A stretch of DNA of 64,000 nt from an uncultured Clostridium sp. Its GTDB lineage: Bacteria > Bacillota > Clostridia > Lachnospirales > Lachnospiraceae. The stretch lies in contig CAKSBP010000001.1 of assembly GCA_934438135.1 (NCBI GenBank), forward strand, positions 1 through 64,000, written 5' to 3'. Numbering within the stretch: the stretch's first letter is position 1; each line of letters starts with the position of its first letter. The translations under genes were made by a program, and so were the position numbers. Of this stretch, positions 49,422-59,368 are shown in pieces. The notes beneath the pieces are model-generated. The model was not told where the DNA came from and searched no databases. It saw nothing but the letters and a program-made list of their open reading frames with translations.

Positions 49422-51440
49422 TTATTTTACTGTCACCTTAAACTGCTTCGTCTTTCCATTTGCTTTTACAAGAATTGTTGTTTTTCCTTTCCGAATGCCT
49501 TTCACAATACCTTTTTTCGTTACCGTAGCAATTTTTTTATTTTTAGAAGTATATGTAATCTTTCCAGCCGGTGATACTGTTGCTTTAATCGTAACTGTCT
49601 TTCCCTTTTTTATTACAGCAGATGCTTTCTTTAATTTCAGGACTGGAACTTTTACTGTAATCTGAGTTTTTGTAGTAATACCATTTGCTGTTGCATATAG
49701 ATACGTCGTTCCACTCTTCACACCAGTAATCACTGCAATCCCTTTATTAGTTACATTTAACGATGCTATCCGGCTGTCTCCAATTTCATAATAAACATTG
49801 GAAGAGAGTCCTGATACAGATGGATCTGCTTTTATCGTTTTTCCAACATAAACAGTCTGAGAAGATTTTGAAAATGTAATATCTGCAGAAGTACTGTCCA
49901 TAGCATATCCATAACATGGATTATTCATAAAGTCATACCATTCAATCTGGCCTTTTCCATCTTTATGTGGCTGATTGATATCAGCTTTTTCAGATCCATA
50001 GTCTAATTCCTTTTTATTATCAAAACCCGCATTAAATAATTCCTGTGTAGAAGAGCATACTTTATAATCATCAATAAGAACTATCCCGCTGTATTCAACA
50101 CCATCTCCTGAAATATTTAGAGATACATCTAATACCTTAAAGGTATCTGCACTATCAAAAGATACACTGCACTGAACAGGAAGCATATAATAACCATTTG
50201 AGCATGGAAGCGTTTTAAAATCTGATGCCTGATCGTTTTCTCCATTTTTATCCCATGTATTATAACAGTATTTTAAAGTACCCGACTCATCTCTGACAAT
50301 CTGTGTATTTCCAAGTAAATTGGTACACACGACCGTATTCCAGTCTATATCAGCCCAGCCCCCTTCTTTGAGAACTGCATTTTGTATTCCATTTATATTT
50401 AAATACAATTGAATACCATTTTTAATTACTGCTTTATCCATTTCCTCTTTTGGGAAATATACTATAGCAGATGCTGAATAACTGCCAGCATCCATTTTTA
50501 TGCCAGATGGATAATAAATACTGGAATTTACGCTATGCTGGGTTGAAATCGTATTCCTCCAGCTCTGCTCATCCTTTTCATTACTGATGTATTTAGAATC
50601 CAATTCGAGATTGGCTGACAGCATATTGTTATAGGAGGTAACCGTTGAATTAAAACTTATAATACTCGAAAACAGCCTTTTATCAGCAGAATACGACTCC
50701 ATACCTAGAAGATCAGATTCGTCTTGGTTGAATCCAACTTCTGCAATTTCTTTTCCAGCTTCATCTGTTAGCTTTATGTTATCAAAAACAACATATCCAT
50801 CATAGGAAATATTAACGCCTTTTACTGCAAAATTATAAACAAGATCCGTTGCTTTCAAATTTGTAATAGAAGAAGGAACTTCGATTGCATTCTTTATATG
50901 AGCTATATAATACTTTCCACTTTTCTTCAAATCATAATCTGTATTCGTTTCTTTACCATCTGTTCTCTGGTTGATATTATATTTTGATTTTGAATAAACC
51001 GTAATCCAGCTACAAAAATCATCCTCTCCTGATACATTATTACACTCATCATATCCTTGATTTCCTGTAGGTGTATTGACTGCATAATCCAGCCATGCAT
51101 TTAAATTAAGAAAAGTATTTTCTTTTGTAATCTTTGCTATTAATGTCTCTGGAAATGCCACATCTGCTTCCATATACATACGTTTCGTTAATGTAGCATT
51201 TACTTTCTGTCTCGGACGAAAACATACCGTATTCTTCTCTTCTGCTTTCTGGTCATAATTCTTATCATAATTACCATCCCAGGTACCGTCAAAAACTGCC
51301 TCTGTCTTTGCAGCATATCCAGAAATACTGCTCTCTGCTGCCATAACCTGATGATAAAAAAGCGGCGTATCGCTAAAAATACTAAACGCCATTGCAGCCG
51401 TCATTGTGCCTGCAAACAGCTTTTTTACAATTTTTTTCAT
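49422..51440 (-). CDS. Large secreted protein with beta domains and C-terminal Ig-like (BIG2) repeats
   Basis: 672 residues with a Sec signal (KKIVKKLFAGTMTAAMAF, cleavage near residue 34 after MAA). Two regions (about 40-240 and 260-490) look like jelly-roll, carbohydrate-binding-like beta domains; their edges share KAxxxFxxxxxD-like motifs (VAFPETLIAKITKENTF; IVYFPKEEMDK). The last 160 residues comprise BIG2-type domains (SGVKSGTTYLYATANGIT; KGKTTILVKANGKTKQFK) that often display proteins at the cell surface. No catalytic site seen. It may bind a polysaccharide. Confidence 0.68.
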   Translation of the reverse strand: MKKIVKKLFAGTMTAAMAFSIFSDTPLFYHQVMAAESSISGYAAKTEAVFDGTWDGNYDKNYDQKAEEKNTVCFRPRQKVNATLTKRMYMEADVAFPETLIAKITKENTFLNLNAWLDYAVNTPTGNQGYDECNNVSGEDDFCSWITVYSKSKYNINQRTDGKETNTDYDLKKSGKYYIAHIKNAIEVPSSITNLKATDLVYNFAVKGVNISYDGYVVFDNIKLTDEAGKEIAEVGFNQDESDLLGMESYSADKRLFSSIISFNSTVTSYNNMLSANLELDSKYISNEKDEQSWRNTISTQHSVNSSIYYPSGIKMDAGSYSASAIVYFPKEEMDKAVIKNGIQLYLNINGIQNAVLKEGGWADIDWNTVVCTNLLGNTQIVRDESGTLKYCYNTWDKNGENDQASDFKTLPCSNGYYMLPVQCSVSFDSADTFKVLDVSLNISGDGVEYSGIVLIDDYKVCSSTQELFNAGFDNKKELDYGSEKADINQPHKDGKGQIEWYDFMNNPCYGYAMDSTSADITFSKSSQTVYVGKTIKADPSVSGLSSNVYYEIGDSRIASLNVTNKGIAVITGVKSGTTYLYATANGITTKTQITVKVPVLKLKKASAVIKKGKTVTIKATVSPAGKITYTSKNKKIATVTKKGIVKGIRKGKTTILVKANGKTKQFKVTVK

Positions 51441-51540
51441 TCTTTTCTCCTCCTGAATAAATTAGTGTTTTTTAAATAGGCTATATTATTTATAATATAT
51501 AAACAGAACCATTATTTAGACTAAAATTCTTGCGAAACCC

Positions 51541-51597
51541 AAAAAAACTTTTCAAGCCGGACAGTTTTGTCTGCTCTTTGCCTGAAAAGTTTTTTCT
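51541..51597 (-). terminator. Terminator after the M23-like gene
   Basis: AAAAAACTTTTCA (from 51541) pairs with TGAAAAGTTTTTT (to 51597), with an inner GACAG-TTTT-GTCTG hairpin. The T run is on the minus-strand side. Confidence 0.8.
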
Positions 51598-51610
51598 TTG
51601 GTTTTTGTTA

Positions 51611-52684
51611 TTAACTTAAATAAATCTGAATCGCATCAACTTCCTGTCCCAGGTTGCCTGCATATCCATTGTTGGAGTCGCTTGTACTATAACCTGTTAC
51701 ATATGGAAGCCAGCTGCCGCCTTTTATATGTACTCTGTAATAAATCGTCTTTCCTGTATCCGTTGTCATCATTAAACCATCAATTGGCTTAGATGTAATT
51801 CCTGCATAATCACTTCTATTTGTAACCGCTGGAAGCCAGCTGCCACCTTTTACATGGACACGATAAGTAATATTTCCTCTGGATAAACTTGCATAGACAG
51901 CCGTAATAGAATGACCATAAATACCTGCGTAGTCGGATGTATTCACTACGTTCGGAAGAAATGCCCCTTTGGAACTGTCATAAACCTGATATGTTACATC
52001 AATACTAGAAGTAGGATCGCCACCACTGCTTCCAAGTGTTCTCCAAAGATTACTGTAATTGGATGGTGCATTATTATACATGGTGTTTCCAGATTCCATT
52101 TTTCCCTTATTAACAACAGATGTTTTACTTGTGTTTATGTAAAAAGCATCAAATGGATATGTATTTCCAAATCTGGAGTAGTAGGAGCCGAATGAACTTG
52201 TCTGTCCCTTATAAACGCCGATATCAAGGTGTGTTCCATATTCAGTTACACCGTTGGCACCAAGTCCCCCAAGCTTATACATATTCGTTCCCTGCTTAAT
52301 CGTTGTTCCTGTGCTGTAAAGCGGTGTTCCATGCATAAACATAACTGTCATATAATCCAAAGAACCGTCTGCAAAACGAACTTTATTTGTACTCTGGAAT
52401 AACGTTACACCATAATTGGAACTTGCATTTACAATTTTTCCAGTGAATGGTGCAAATGCATAAGTAGAACCGATACAGTCAATATGAGGGGAATTGGAAT
52501 GGGAATAACTCTCATATGCCAACTGTGTAAGATTCATAACACTCATTGGGAACCATGCAGATTCATAGGTTGCTGCTTCTGCTGTAAAACTGTTCTGCTG
52601 TGGGATGTCAATACCTAAAGCCAGTGTGCAGACAAGCATAATGCTTAAAATACATGAAAAAAGTTTGTTTCTTACAAATTTCAT
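51611..52684 (-). CDS. Secreted M23-like protein with ChW-type repeats
   Basis: 357 residues, Sec signal (residues 1-38, KLFSCILSIMLVCTLALG). The central part (about 60-190) resembles the LytM/M23 peptidoglycan peptidase fold with SPHIDC and the late EYGTHLDIGV, but the usual HxxxD and HxH motifs are only partly present, so activity is uncertain. The C-terminal third holds three repeats of about 45 residues (VHVKGGSWLPAVTNRSDYAG; VHIKGGSWLPYVTGYST), similar to clostridial hydrophobic W (ChW) repeats. Probably a wall- or surface-binding protein. Confidence 0.65.
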   Translation of the reverse strand: MKFVRNKLFSCILSIMLVCTLALGIDIPQQNSFTAEAATYESAWFPMSVMNLTQLAYESYSHSNSPHIDCIGSTYAFAPFTGKIVNASSNYGVTLFQSTNKVRFADGSLDYMTVMFMHGTPLYSTGTTIKQGTNMYKLGGLGANGVTEYGTHLDIGVYKGQTSSFGSYYSRFGNTYPFDAFYINTSKTSVVNKGKMESGNTMYNNAPSNYSNLWRTLGSSGGDPTSSIDVTYQVYDSSKGAFLPNVVNTSDYAGIYGHSITAVYASLSRGNITYRVHVKGGSWLPAVTNRSDYAGITSKPIDGLMMTTDTGKTIYYRVHIKGGSWLPYVTGYSTSDSNNGYAGNLGQEVDAIQIYLS

Positions 52685-52839
52685 TTAAATCCCTCCTATT
52701 TTTAGTTTTATAAGTAATATTATACAAAACGTTCAGGAGTCAAACAAGAAGACTTTTTTAATGTAATTTTTTTACATTGCTACTCAAGTAAAAAATAGGT
52801 CAAATTTATACACTAAACAGATAAATTTCTATGCATTTT

Positions 52840-53745
52840 TTATTTTCTATTTATAATATGTATAATTCTTTTTCTATCTGGCTCAGATTCAGGAACCGGA
52901 AAAATAATATAAGCATGTATCATTTTTTCTCTTACATAAAAATCCAATGGAATGCCTTCTGATTTTACTCTTTCATAAAATTCTCTATTAAAAAGATAGA
53001 GTACATCCCATGTTCCTGTAAATAAAGTCAGTCTAGGTAATCCACACACTTCCCCATAAAACGGATTTACAATATAATCCTTCTTTTTTCTCTTTCCTCC
53101 CCACATTTTCCGAACCGACTCCATACATGGATATGATATAATTGGATCCTTTTCATCCAATTCTTCTGCCATTGCTCTTTCATCCTCAGTAACTGCGGCA
53201 AGCTTTAAGCACGGTGAAATCATAATAATTTCTTTGGGCTGTGGAAGCTTCTTATCTCTTAACAGCATGGCAAAGGAAAGAGAAATCCCACCACCGGCCG
53301 AATCTCCCATAATAACAATTTGATTTGGCAGGGTTGTCTTTAATATCTGTTTATACAATGTCAAAAGCATTTTATAAGTAGGTTCACAATTATGTTCTGG
53401 AGTAACTGGATACTGTGGCATATATATTTCAGAATTAGTCTGTTCAAATATTTCACTTATATAATCCCAATATGTTTCACTTAAATCTGCAAAAAATCCT
53501 CCACCATGAATATAAATAATTACTCGGTCGGCCTTTTTATTTACATACTTATAGCAATTACATCCTTCTATCGTAAATTTATAAATAGGATATTTTTTCT
53601 TATGTTCCTCATTTGGTTCTGTTTGTACTCCTCTGAAATTCTTTAATATTAATTCCTTTAATTCTTCTCCCTTGCTTCGATATATCTGCTTACTATTCGA
53701 TTCCTTCCACATTTTATATAACGCCCGATAGCTTTCACTTAACAT
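52840..53745 (-). CDS. Alpha/beta hydrolase, HSL-type esterase/lipase family
   Basis: A 301-residue cytosolic esterase. Oxyanion-hole motif HGGGFF near residue 78, nucleophile elbow GDSAGGG near residue 145, a catalytic His in EKMIHAYIIF near residue 280, with an Asp candidate in TGTWDVLYLF before it. These enzymes hydrolyse small ester substrates. The natural substrate is unknown. ATG with AAAGGAGAG upstream. Monocistronic. Confidence 0.85.
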   Translation of the reverse strand: MLSESYRALYKMWKESNSKQIYRSKGEELKELILKNFRGVQTEPNEEHKKKYPIYKFTIEGCNCYKYVNKKADRVIIYIHGGGFFADLSETYWDYISEIFEQTNSEIYMPQYPVTPEHNCEPTYKMLLTLYKQILKTTLPNQIVIMGDSAGGGISLSFAMLLRDKKLPQPKEIIMISPCLKLAAVTEDERAMAEELDEKDPIISYPCMESVRKMWGGKRKKKDYIVNPFYGEVCGLPRLTLFTGTWDVLYLFNREFYERVKSEGIPLDFYVREKMIHAYIIFPVPESEPDRKRIIHIINRK

Positions 53746-53900
53746 AGTATTACCTCTCCTTTCCTATTCTAGCTCTATATGCGTTCATTAACATGCCCGT
53801 CTACCAGTATACATCATTATTAGACATATTACATGCTATATCTGCAAAATGTGTACTTTTATTATACCGCTGGTAATTTATTTTTTTTCTAAAAATGTGT

Positions 53901-53906
53901 TATACT
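53901..53906 (+). promoter_or_regulatory. Likely -10 of the PHP phosphatase promoter
   Basis: TATACT preceded by a TGTGT stretch, about 34 bases before the ATG at 53940. The region 17 bases upstream is only T-rich. Confidence 0.35.
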
Positions 53907-53939
53907 ATTACCAAATTATGAAAAGAATGGAGTGACAAT

Positions 53940-54713
53940 ATGCTCACAAATTACCATACCCACACCTTCCGATGTAAACATGCCTCCGGAGAAGACCGTG
54001 AATATGTAGAAGCCGCAATTCGAGGAGGCATGAAAGTGCTGGGATTTTCAGACCACTGTCCATGGATATACGAAGATAATTATGTATCCGACACGCGAAT
54101 GGAACCAGACAAGCTGGATGACTATTTTAATTCCATATTAAGTCTGAAAAAAGAATATGCCAGTGATATTACCATATATGCCGGTTTTGAAGCCGAATAT
54201 ATTCCAGAACTAATGGAAGCACAAAACAGGCTTTTAAAAGATTATCCAGTAGATTATATGATTCTAGGAGAACATTTTCTGACACGAGAACCGTACTGCT
54301 CCTATATGGGAATTCCAACTGAAGAAGAACTTGTACTGAAAGAATACGTAGATTTGGTTTTAGAAGGAATGGACACGGGAAAATACTGCTACGTTGCCCA
54401 CCCGGATCTGATTAACTTTACCGGTTCAAAGGAAATCTATGACCGACATATGCTCCGTCTCTGTCAGTACTTAAAGAAAAAACAGATTCCAGTGGAAATT
54501 AATCTGCTTGGTGTCTTTGAAAAACGCCACTACACATCTGAACATTTTCTGAAACTGGTACAAAAAACCGGTAATTCTATAATTATCGGCGTCGATGCTC
54601 ATACACCAGAACGTCTCGAAAATCAAAAAGCTCAGAATATGTGCTTAAAATTAGCTGAGAAATTTGGACTTTCTATTACAACAGAACTGCCCGGACTTGG
54701 TCCGCTGACATAG
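53940..54713 (+). CDS. PHP-domain phosphatase, HisJ-type histidinol-phosphatase
   Basis: A 257-residue PHP protein: NYHTHTFRCKHA (metal HxH), SDHCPW, YAGFEAEYI, LGEHFLT and the final GVDAHTPE block supply all metal ligands of the HisJ/HolPase (PHP) type. HisJ removes phosphate from L-histidinol phosphate in histidine synthesis. No other his genes are in the window, so another phosphoester cannot be excluded. Sec or membrane segments absent. A GGAG site precedes the ATG. Confidence 0.85.
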   Translation: MLTNYHTHTFRCKHASGEDREYVEAAIRGGMKVLGFSDHCPWIYEDNYVSDTRMEPDKLDDYFNSILSLKKEYASDITIYAGFEAEYIPELMEAQNRLLKDYPVDYMILGEHFLTREPYCSYMGIPTEEELVLKEYVDLVLEGMDTGKYCYVAHPDLINFTGSKEIYDRHMLRLCQYLKKKQIPVEINLLGVFEKRHYTSEHFLKLVQKTGNSIIIGVDAHTPERLENQKAQNMCLKLAEKFGLSITTELPGLGPLT

Positions 54714-54730
54714 CTGATACATATTGAATG

Positions 54731-54777
54731 AAAAAATCCCTTTTAGAAGTAAGGAAACTCCTAAATTGGATTTTTTT
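54731..54777. terminator. Terminator between convergent PHP and trkH genes
   Basis: AAAAAATCC (54731-54739) with GGATTTTTT (54768-54776), and inner TTTAGAAG/CTCCTAAA with one mismatch. T runs on both strands. Confidence 0.75.
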
Positions 54778-54788
54778 ATTTCAACATT

Positions 54789-56234
54789 TTATTTCGTATT
54801 CTTTTTCCACATCCATGGGGAAAATAAAATTACCATTGGAACTAATTCCAGTCTTCCTGCTAACATATCAAAAGTAAAGATACATTTGGAAAACCAGTTA
54901 AACTTTCCAAAATTATCCATAGGTCCTACTGCATCTAATCCTGGTCCAATGTTATTTAACGTAGCAGCAACAGATGTAAAACTCGTCTCTAAACTATAAT
55001 TTTCTAGTGAAATGAGTAGCAGCGAAATAACAAACACCATAAAATATAAAACAAGATACGTATTTACAGAACGTACTATATCATTTCCAACTTTTTTTCC
55101 TTCCATCCGTACAATGTGTACACTCTTTGGATGTACCAGAGAAGAAAGTTCATCTTTCATATTTTTAAATGCAATTACAATTCTGGATACTTTGATTCCA
55201 CCACCTGTACTTCCTGCACAGGCACCTATAAACATCAGTGTAACTAAAATTCCTTTGGACAGTGATGGCCATAAATTAAAATCTACAGTCGAAAAACCGG
55301 TCGTAGTAATAATACTGGCTACCTGGAAAAATGCCTGCTGCCATGCCTGCCAAATCGAAGCAAAAGACTCTCTGATATTAACTCCAATTATTAACGTAGA
55401 CAAAAGAACAATTCCGAAATAAACACGAAGTTCCTCACTCCTTAGAATCTGTTTTGGTCTACGGACAAGAATTAGAAAATAAATGGAAAAGTTTACTCCA
55501 AACAGCACCATAAATACAGCAACTACATTTTGTATAAATACATTATAATCTGCCATACTGTTATTCCGAATACCAAATCCACCAGTTCCTGCTGTTGCAA
55601 ATGATGTTGTTACTGCATCAAACAGATTCATTCCCCCAAATAAGAGTAAAATACCTTCAATCACCGTAAGTACTGTATAAATGCCGTATAAAATCATTGC
55701 AGTGGAACGTACGCGGGGAACCAACTTTCCAACACTTGGCCCTGGACTCTCTGCACGCATAAGATGCATATTATTTCCTCCAGCAAGAGGTAGAATACAA
55801 AGTACAAATACTAAGATTCCCATACCACCAATCCAGTGAGTAAAGCTTCGCCAGAATAAAATACACTTTGACAATGATTCTACGTCAGATAAAATTGTAG
55901 CACCTGTTGTAGTATAACCAGATACCGTTTCAAATACCGCATCAAAAATATTGGTAATTTCACCGCTGATTAAAAAAGGCAGTGCACCGGATATACTAAG
56001 CACAATCCAGCCAAGAGCAACACTGACAAAACCATCCTTTGCATAGAATGACTTGTTTTTTGGTTTCTTTCTAGTACATAAAAATCCAACTGCCAGACTT
56101 ACAATAGAAGCTGCCACAAAGGCAATTCCACTTTTTTCTCCATATATTAAAGCTACGATACATGGAACCAGAAGAAAAATTCCTTGAAAATTCAGTATCC
56201 AGCCCAATATATATCTGATAAATCCAAAATTCAT
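54789..56234 (-). CDS. trkH: Trk/Ktr-type potassium uptake protein, channel subunit
   Basis: A 481-residue membrane protein with four pore-loop repeats: SGYTTTGATIL, ATAGTGGFGI, TTTGFSTVDF and NNIGPGLDAVG, the K+ selectivity filters of the TrkH/KtrB family. It carries about ten helices. Takes up K+ (or Na+-driven K+) into the cell when gated by the TrkA subunit, encoded four bases upstream in the same operon. Length favours TrkH over KtrB. Confidence 0.93.
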   Translation of the reverse strand: MNFGFIRYILGWILNFQGIFLLVPCIVALIYGEKSGIAFVAASIVSLAVGFLCTRKKPKNKSFYAKDGFVSVALGWIVLSISGALPFLISGEITNIFDAVFETVSGYTTTGATILSDVESLSKCILFWRSFTHWIGGMGILVFVLCILPLAGGNNMHLMRAESPGPSVGKLVPRVRSTAMILYGIYTVLTVIEGILLLFGGMNLFDAVTTSFATAGTGGFGIRNNSMADYNVFIQNVVAVFMVLFGVNFSIYFLILVRRPKQILRSEELRVYFGIVLLSTLIIGVNIRESFASIWQAWQQAFFQVASIITTTGFSTVDFNLWPSLSKGILVTLMFIGACAGSTGGGIKVSRIVIAFKNMKDELSSLVHPKSVHIVRMEGKKVGNDIVRSVNTYLVLYFMVFVISLLLISLENYSLETSFTSVAATLNNIGPGLDAVGPMDNFGKFNWFSKCIFTFDMLAGRLELVPMVILFSPWMWKKNTK

Positions 56235-56238
56235 ATCA

Positions 56239-57597
56239 TTAACTCCTTACAATATCGCTCAAATCATGTAATCCCATATTTGTCGTAACAACAATTACAT
56301 GGTCCCCCTTTTCAATTACATCCTGGCCTTTTGGCGTAATGAGATTTCCATTTCGAATGATAGAACAGATAATCAGGTTCTGCTTTAAGTTCAGTTTTTC
56401 TAATGGTATCCCAATTAATCTGGAATCTTTATTCACATAGAACTCTAACGCTTCTGCCTTGTCCTTCTTAATCTTATATAACGTCTCTACATTGCTTCCA
56501 ATAGAGTTATTCATAGCTCTGACATATTGAAGAATATACTGAAGGGTAATATACTTTGGATAAATAACACTTCCTAAATCCAAGCTGTCAATTACCTCAT
56601 CAAAAGTGATACGGTTTACCTTGGTAACAATCTTTCCTTCCATCTTACTGCGGGCATACAGCGATAAGAGTACATTCTCTTCATCCATTCCCGTCAGCGA
56701 CGCAAAAGCACCTTCTTCTGTAATTTCCTCTTCCATAAGCAGTTCTTTATCCGTACCATCTCCATGAATAATCATCGCCTTTGGCAGAAGTTCTGTCAAT
56801 TCTTCGCAGCGTTTTCTGTTTTCCTCTATAATTTTTACCTTAATCCCATTTCTAGAAAGCTGTTTGGACAGATAATAAGAAATATCTCCTCCACCAATTA
56901 ACATAGCACTCTTTACTGGATTCTTTACCACACCTATCTTTGTAAAAAATTCCAAAGCATTTTTATGAGATGCAATAATGGATACCATATCATTTTTCTT
57001 AATAAGTACCTCGCCGTTTGGAATGATAACCTCTTCCCCACGTTCAATAATAGATACCAGAATATCACATTTTAATCTGGTACAGATTTCTTTGACCCGC
57101 ATATCATGTAGAATGCAGTTTTCTCCTACCTTGAAGTTTAAAAGCTCTACACGGCCTTTATGGAAAACATTGATATCAATCGCAGATGGGAAACGCAACA
57201 GACGGGTAATTTCACATGCCGCCTCATATTCCGGATTAATTACCATGGAAAGTCCTAACTCTTCTTTGATAAATCCGACTTCTTTACTGTAAACAGGATT
57301 TCTTACCCTTGCTATGGTCTTACAGTTACCTGCCTTACGTGCAATCAGACAGCAGAGTAAATTAAGCTCGTCCGAACCAGTTACCGCAATCATCAAATGT
57401 GCTTTCTCAATCCCGGCTTCTATCTGTGTATTATAACTTGCTCCATTTCCGGTGACGCCTAGTGCATCAAAGTTATTTGAGATTTCCTCTACAACCTGTT
57501 CATCCAGGTCAATGATAGAAATATTGTGTCCCTCCTGTGAAAGCTGTTCCGCTAAGGTACAGCCCACTTTTCCACAGCCAACAATTATTATATTCAT
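56239..57597 (-). CDS. trkA: Trk potassium uptake regulatory subunit TrkA
   Basis: A 452-residue cytosolic regulator with two RCK halves. Each begins with a Rossmann GxGxxG: IIVGCGKVGCTLAEQL at residue 3 and AMLIGGGDISYYLSKQL near residue 230. Each has a TrkA_C segment after it. It binds NAD(H)/ATP and opens the TrkH pore. trkH follows after four bases. The doubled form is typical of TrkA, not KtrA. Confidence 0.94.
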   Translation of the reverse strand: MNIIIVGCGKVGCTLAEQLSQEGHNISIIDLDEQVVEEISNNFDALGVTGNGASYNTQIEAGIEKAHLMIAVTGSDELNLLCCLIARKAGNCKTIARVRNPVYSKEVGFIKEELGLSMVINPEYEAACEITRLLRFPSAIDINVFHKGRVELLNFKVGENCILHDMRVKEICTRLKCDILVSIIERGEEVIIPNGEVLIKKNDMVSIIASHKNALEFFTKIGVVKNPVKSAMLIGGGDISYYLSKQLSRNGIKVKIIEENRKRCEELTELLPKAMIIHGDGTDKELLMEEEITEEGAFASLTGMDEENVLLSLYARSKMEGKIVTKVNRITFDEVIDSLDLGSVIYPKYITLQYILQYVRAMNNSIGSNVETLYKIKKDKAEALEFYVNKDSRLIGIPLEKLNLKQNLIICSIIRNGNLITPKGQDVIEKGDHVIVVTTNMGLHDLSDIVRS

Positions 57598-57859
57598 AAA
57601 ATCCTCCGACTAATTCCAACGTAACATGTTCCTATACAATTTGATATTATATAACATTTCACTGATTCTGACCATAAAGATTTCATTATTTTCGAAAATA
57701 TTGTCTAAATTCCCGTATAATCATAACCATACATGCCAAACCTGGCATAAAATCTGCAATTGTTCATTAACAATCTGCACAATCATCATTGCCAGCTGGC
57801 TTCTGTATGGTGCTGCTTCTGCCATTCTCCAGCGAAATACAAATACATGAAACGCTAAA

Positions 57860-58807
57860 TCAGGTACGTCGTGGCCAGTCTGGATTACAATACTGATATC
57901 TTGGTGGTGTTCCCGTACAATAGCTGACCGTAGTAAACATTCCTCCAACTGGTGGTGCCCCATTGTTTGTCACATGATGCGGCATATGGCAATGCATTGG
58001 CCAGATTCCTGGATTATCTGCCAGAAATTCCACATCCCAGGTTTCTCCCGAAGCCACTAGAATGGTATTTTTAGAGAGCTGTGCCGTCTCTGGTACTGCA
58101 AATCCATCGGAGCCAACTACTTTAAACTGGTGCCCATGCAGATGAATTGGATGGTGATGCATCTGAATATTTCCAAAACGGACACGGACAGTGTCCCCAT
58201 AATCCACTTCCAATGGAAGTGTCTTTGGATAACATCTTCCATTTATAGTAAAAAAATTAAAATAAGGATAAACAAAGTTAAGTGGATAAAGTCCTGGAGT
58301 CAGCTCACCCCAGCGAAGTTCTTTAATTGCCCACTCCTGTAAAATGCAAAGATAATCTTTATAATGAGGACGTTCCTGTGCCTCTTTATCTTCTACGATC
58401 AATCCACCAAATAATCCTGCGTTATCCTGCGTCATAACGTCTACATGAGAATGATACAGATAGGTTCCTGGTGGATTTGTAATACGGAATGTATAATCCA
58501 GATAATGTCCTGGCTGAATAAATGGGCTCGGTTCAATTGGCGGTACTCCATCCATATTGTTCGGTACTTCCAGACCATGCCAGTGCACACTGGTCTCTAC
58601 CGGCAGCTTATTGATAACCCGGAAAATCACTTCGTCTCCCGGAAACACATGAATCGTTGGTCCTGGTGTAGAACCATTATATCCCCATGCCTTAATCCGG
58701 ATTCCATATACCAGTTCCCAGTCAATTTCTTCAGCAACCAGAGTAAACAGCTTTTTTCCATTTTCATATGTATACTCGCAATCTTCAATTCCTGGCGTTA
58801 TTACCAT
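57860..58807 (-). CDS. Multicopper oxidase (laccase-like), cytosolic by sequence
   Basis: A 315-residue two-domain multicopper oxidase. All copper motifs are visible: HWHGLEVP and YHSHVD in the N-terminal domain, HPIHLHGHQF and HCHMPHH in the C-terminal domain. It uses O2 to oxidise phenols, metals or small molecules. There is no signal peptide or Tat motif, and the length is near that of small laccases. Unusual in an anaerobe. SD GAGGA is close to the ATG. It is followed by 260 bases with no clear gene. Confidence 0.9.
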   Translation of the reverse strand: MVITPGIEDCEYTYENGKKLFTLVAEEIDWELVYGIRIKAWGYNGSTPGPTIHVFPGDEVIFRVINKLPVETSVHWHGLEVPNNMDGVPPIEPSPFIQPGHYLDYTFRITNPPGTYLYHSHVDVMTQDNAGLFGGLIVEDKEAQERPHYKDYLCILQEWAIKELRWGELTPGLYPLNFVYPYFNFFTINGRCYPKTLPLEVDYGDTVRVRFGNIQMHHHPIHLHGHQFKVVGSDGFAVPETAQLSKNTILVASGETWDVEFLADNPGIWPMHCHMPHHVTNNGAPPVGGMFTTVSYCTGTPPRYQYCNPDWPRRT

Positions 58808-58910
58808 ATTATATCCTCATAGATAATATATTTTTCTCTATATATCATATGCACTTTTGTCTGGAAAGTTTTATAATAAACTAAAAAACATTTTAGAAAG
58901 GAATTATATA

Positions 58911-59321
58911 ATGAATGAGTTAGTAAAACAGGCAAATGCGGTTTTTCAAAATGACCGTTTTGCTACTGATACCTGCGGTGCGAAGATTCAAAGCATTACG
59001 CCAGAAGAAGTTATATGCACCATGGATATTACCGAAAAACATTTAAATGCTGCCGGAACCGTAATGGGTGGGGCTATTTTTACCTTAGCTGACTTTACGT
59101 TTGCCGTTGCATCCAATTTTCAGAAAACGCTGACCGTTTCCTTAAACAGTCAAATCAGCTACTTAGGTGTTGCAAAAGGGAAACAGCTGATTTCACACTC
59201 TGAGTGTATCAAAGAAGGACGAACTACCTGCTTTTATTTGATTCATATTACAGACGAGCTTGGAAACCAAGTGGCTGATGTAACGATTACTGGATACATA
59301 AAAAATCAAAAAATAAATTAA
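58911..59321 (+). CDS. Hotdog-fold thioesterase, PaaI type
   Basis: About 136 residues from the ATG at 58911, which has GAAAGGAA upstream. An earlier in-frame Met has none. The MDITEKHLNAAGTVMGGAIFTLADFTFA segment is the PaaI/YdiI hotdog signature, with the active-site Asp of the ADFTFA helix. It hydrolyses acyl-CoA thioesters, probably aromatic or short-chain. No pathway neighbours help define the substrate. Confidence 0.9.
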   Translation: MNELVKQANAVFQNDRFATDTCGAKIQSITPEEVICTMDITEKHLNAAGTVMGGAIFTLADFTFAVASNFQKTLTVSLNSQISYLGVAKGKQLISHSECIKEGRTTCFYLIHITDELGNQVADVTITGYIKNQKIN

Positions 59322-59329
59322 AGCTACAT

Positions 59330-59366
59330 AAAAAGTTCCAGCCATTTCAAATGACTGGAGCTTTTT
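59330..59366. terminator. Terminator between thioesterase and araD
   Basis: AAAAAGTTCCAGCCATTT (from 59330) pairs, with G.U wobbles, with AAATGACTGGAGCTTTTT. The T runs make it bidirectional. Confidence 0.85.
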
Positions 59367-59368
59367 CT

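Noticed and set aside
57721..57825. Possible 34-residue peptide starting MAEAAPYRSQLAMM after the multicopper oxidase
   Set aside because: GGAG is almost adjacent to the ATG, so no usable ribosome site. The longer frame overlaps the oxidase gene. No homology recognised.
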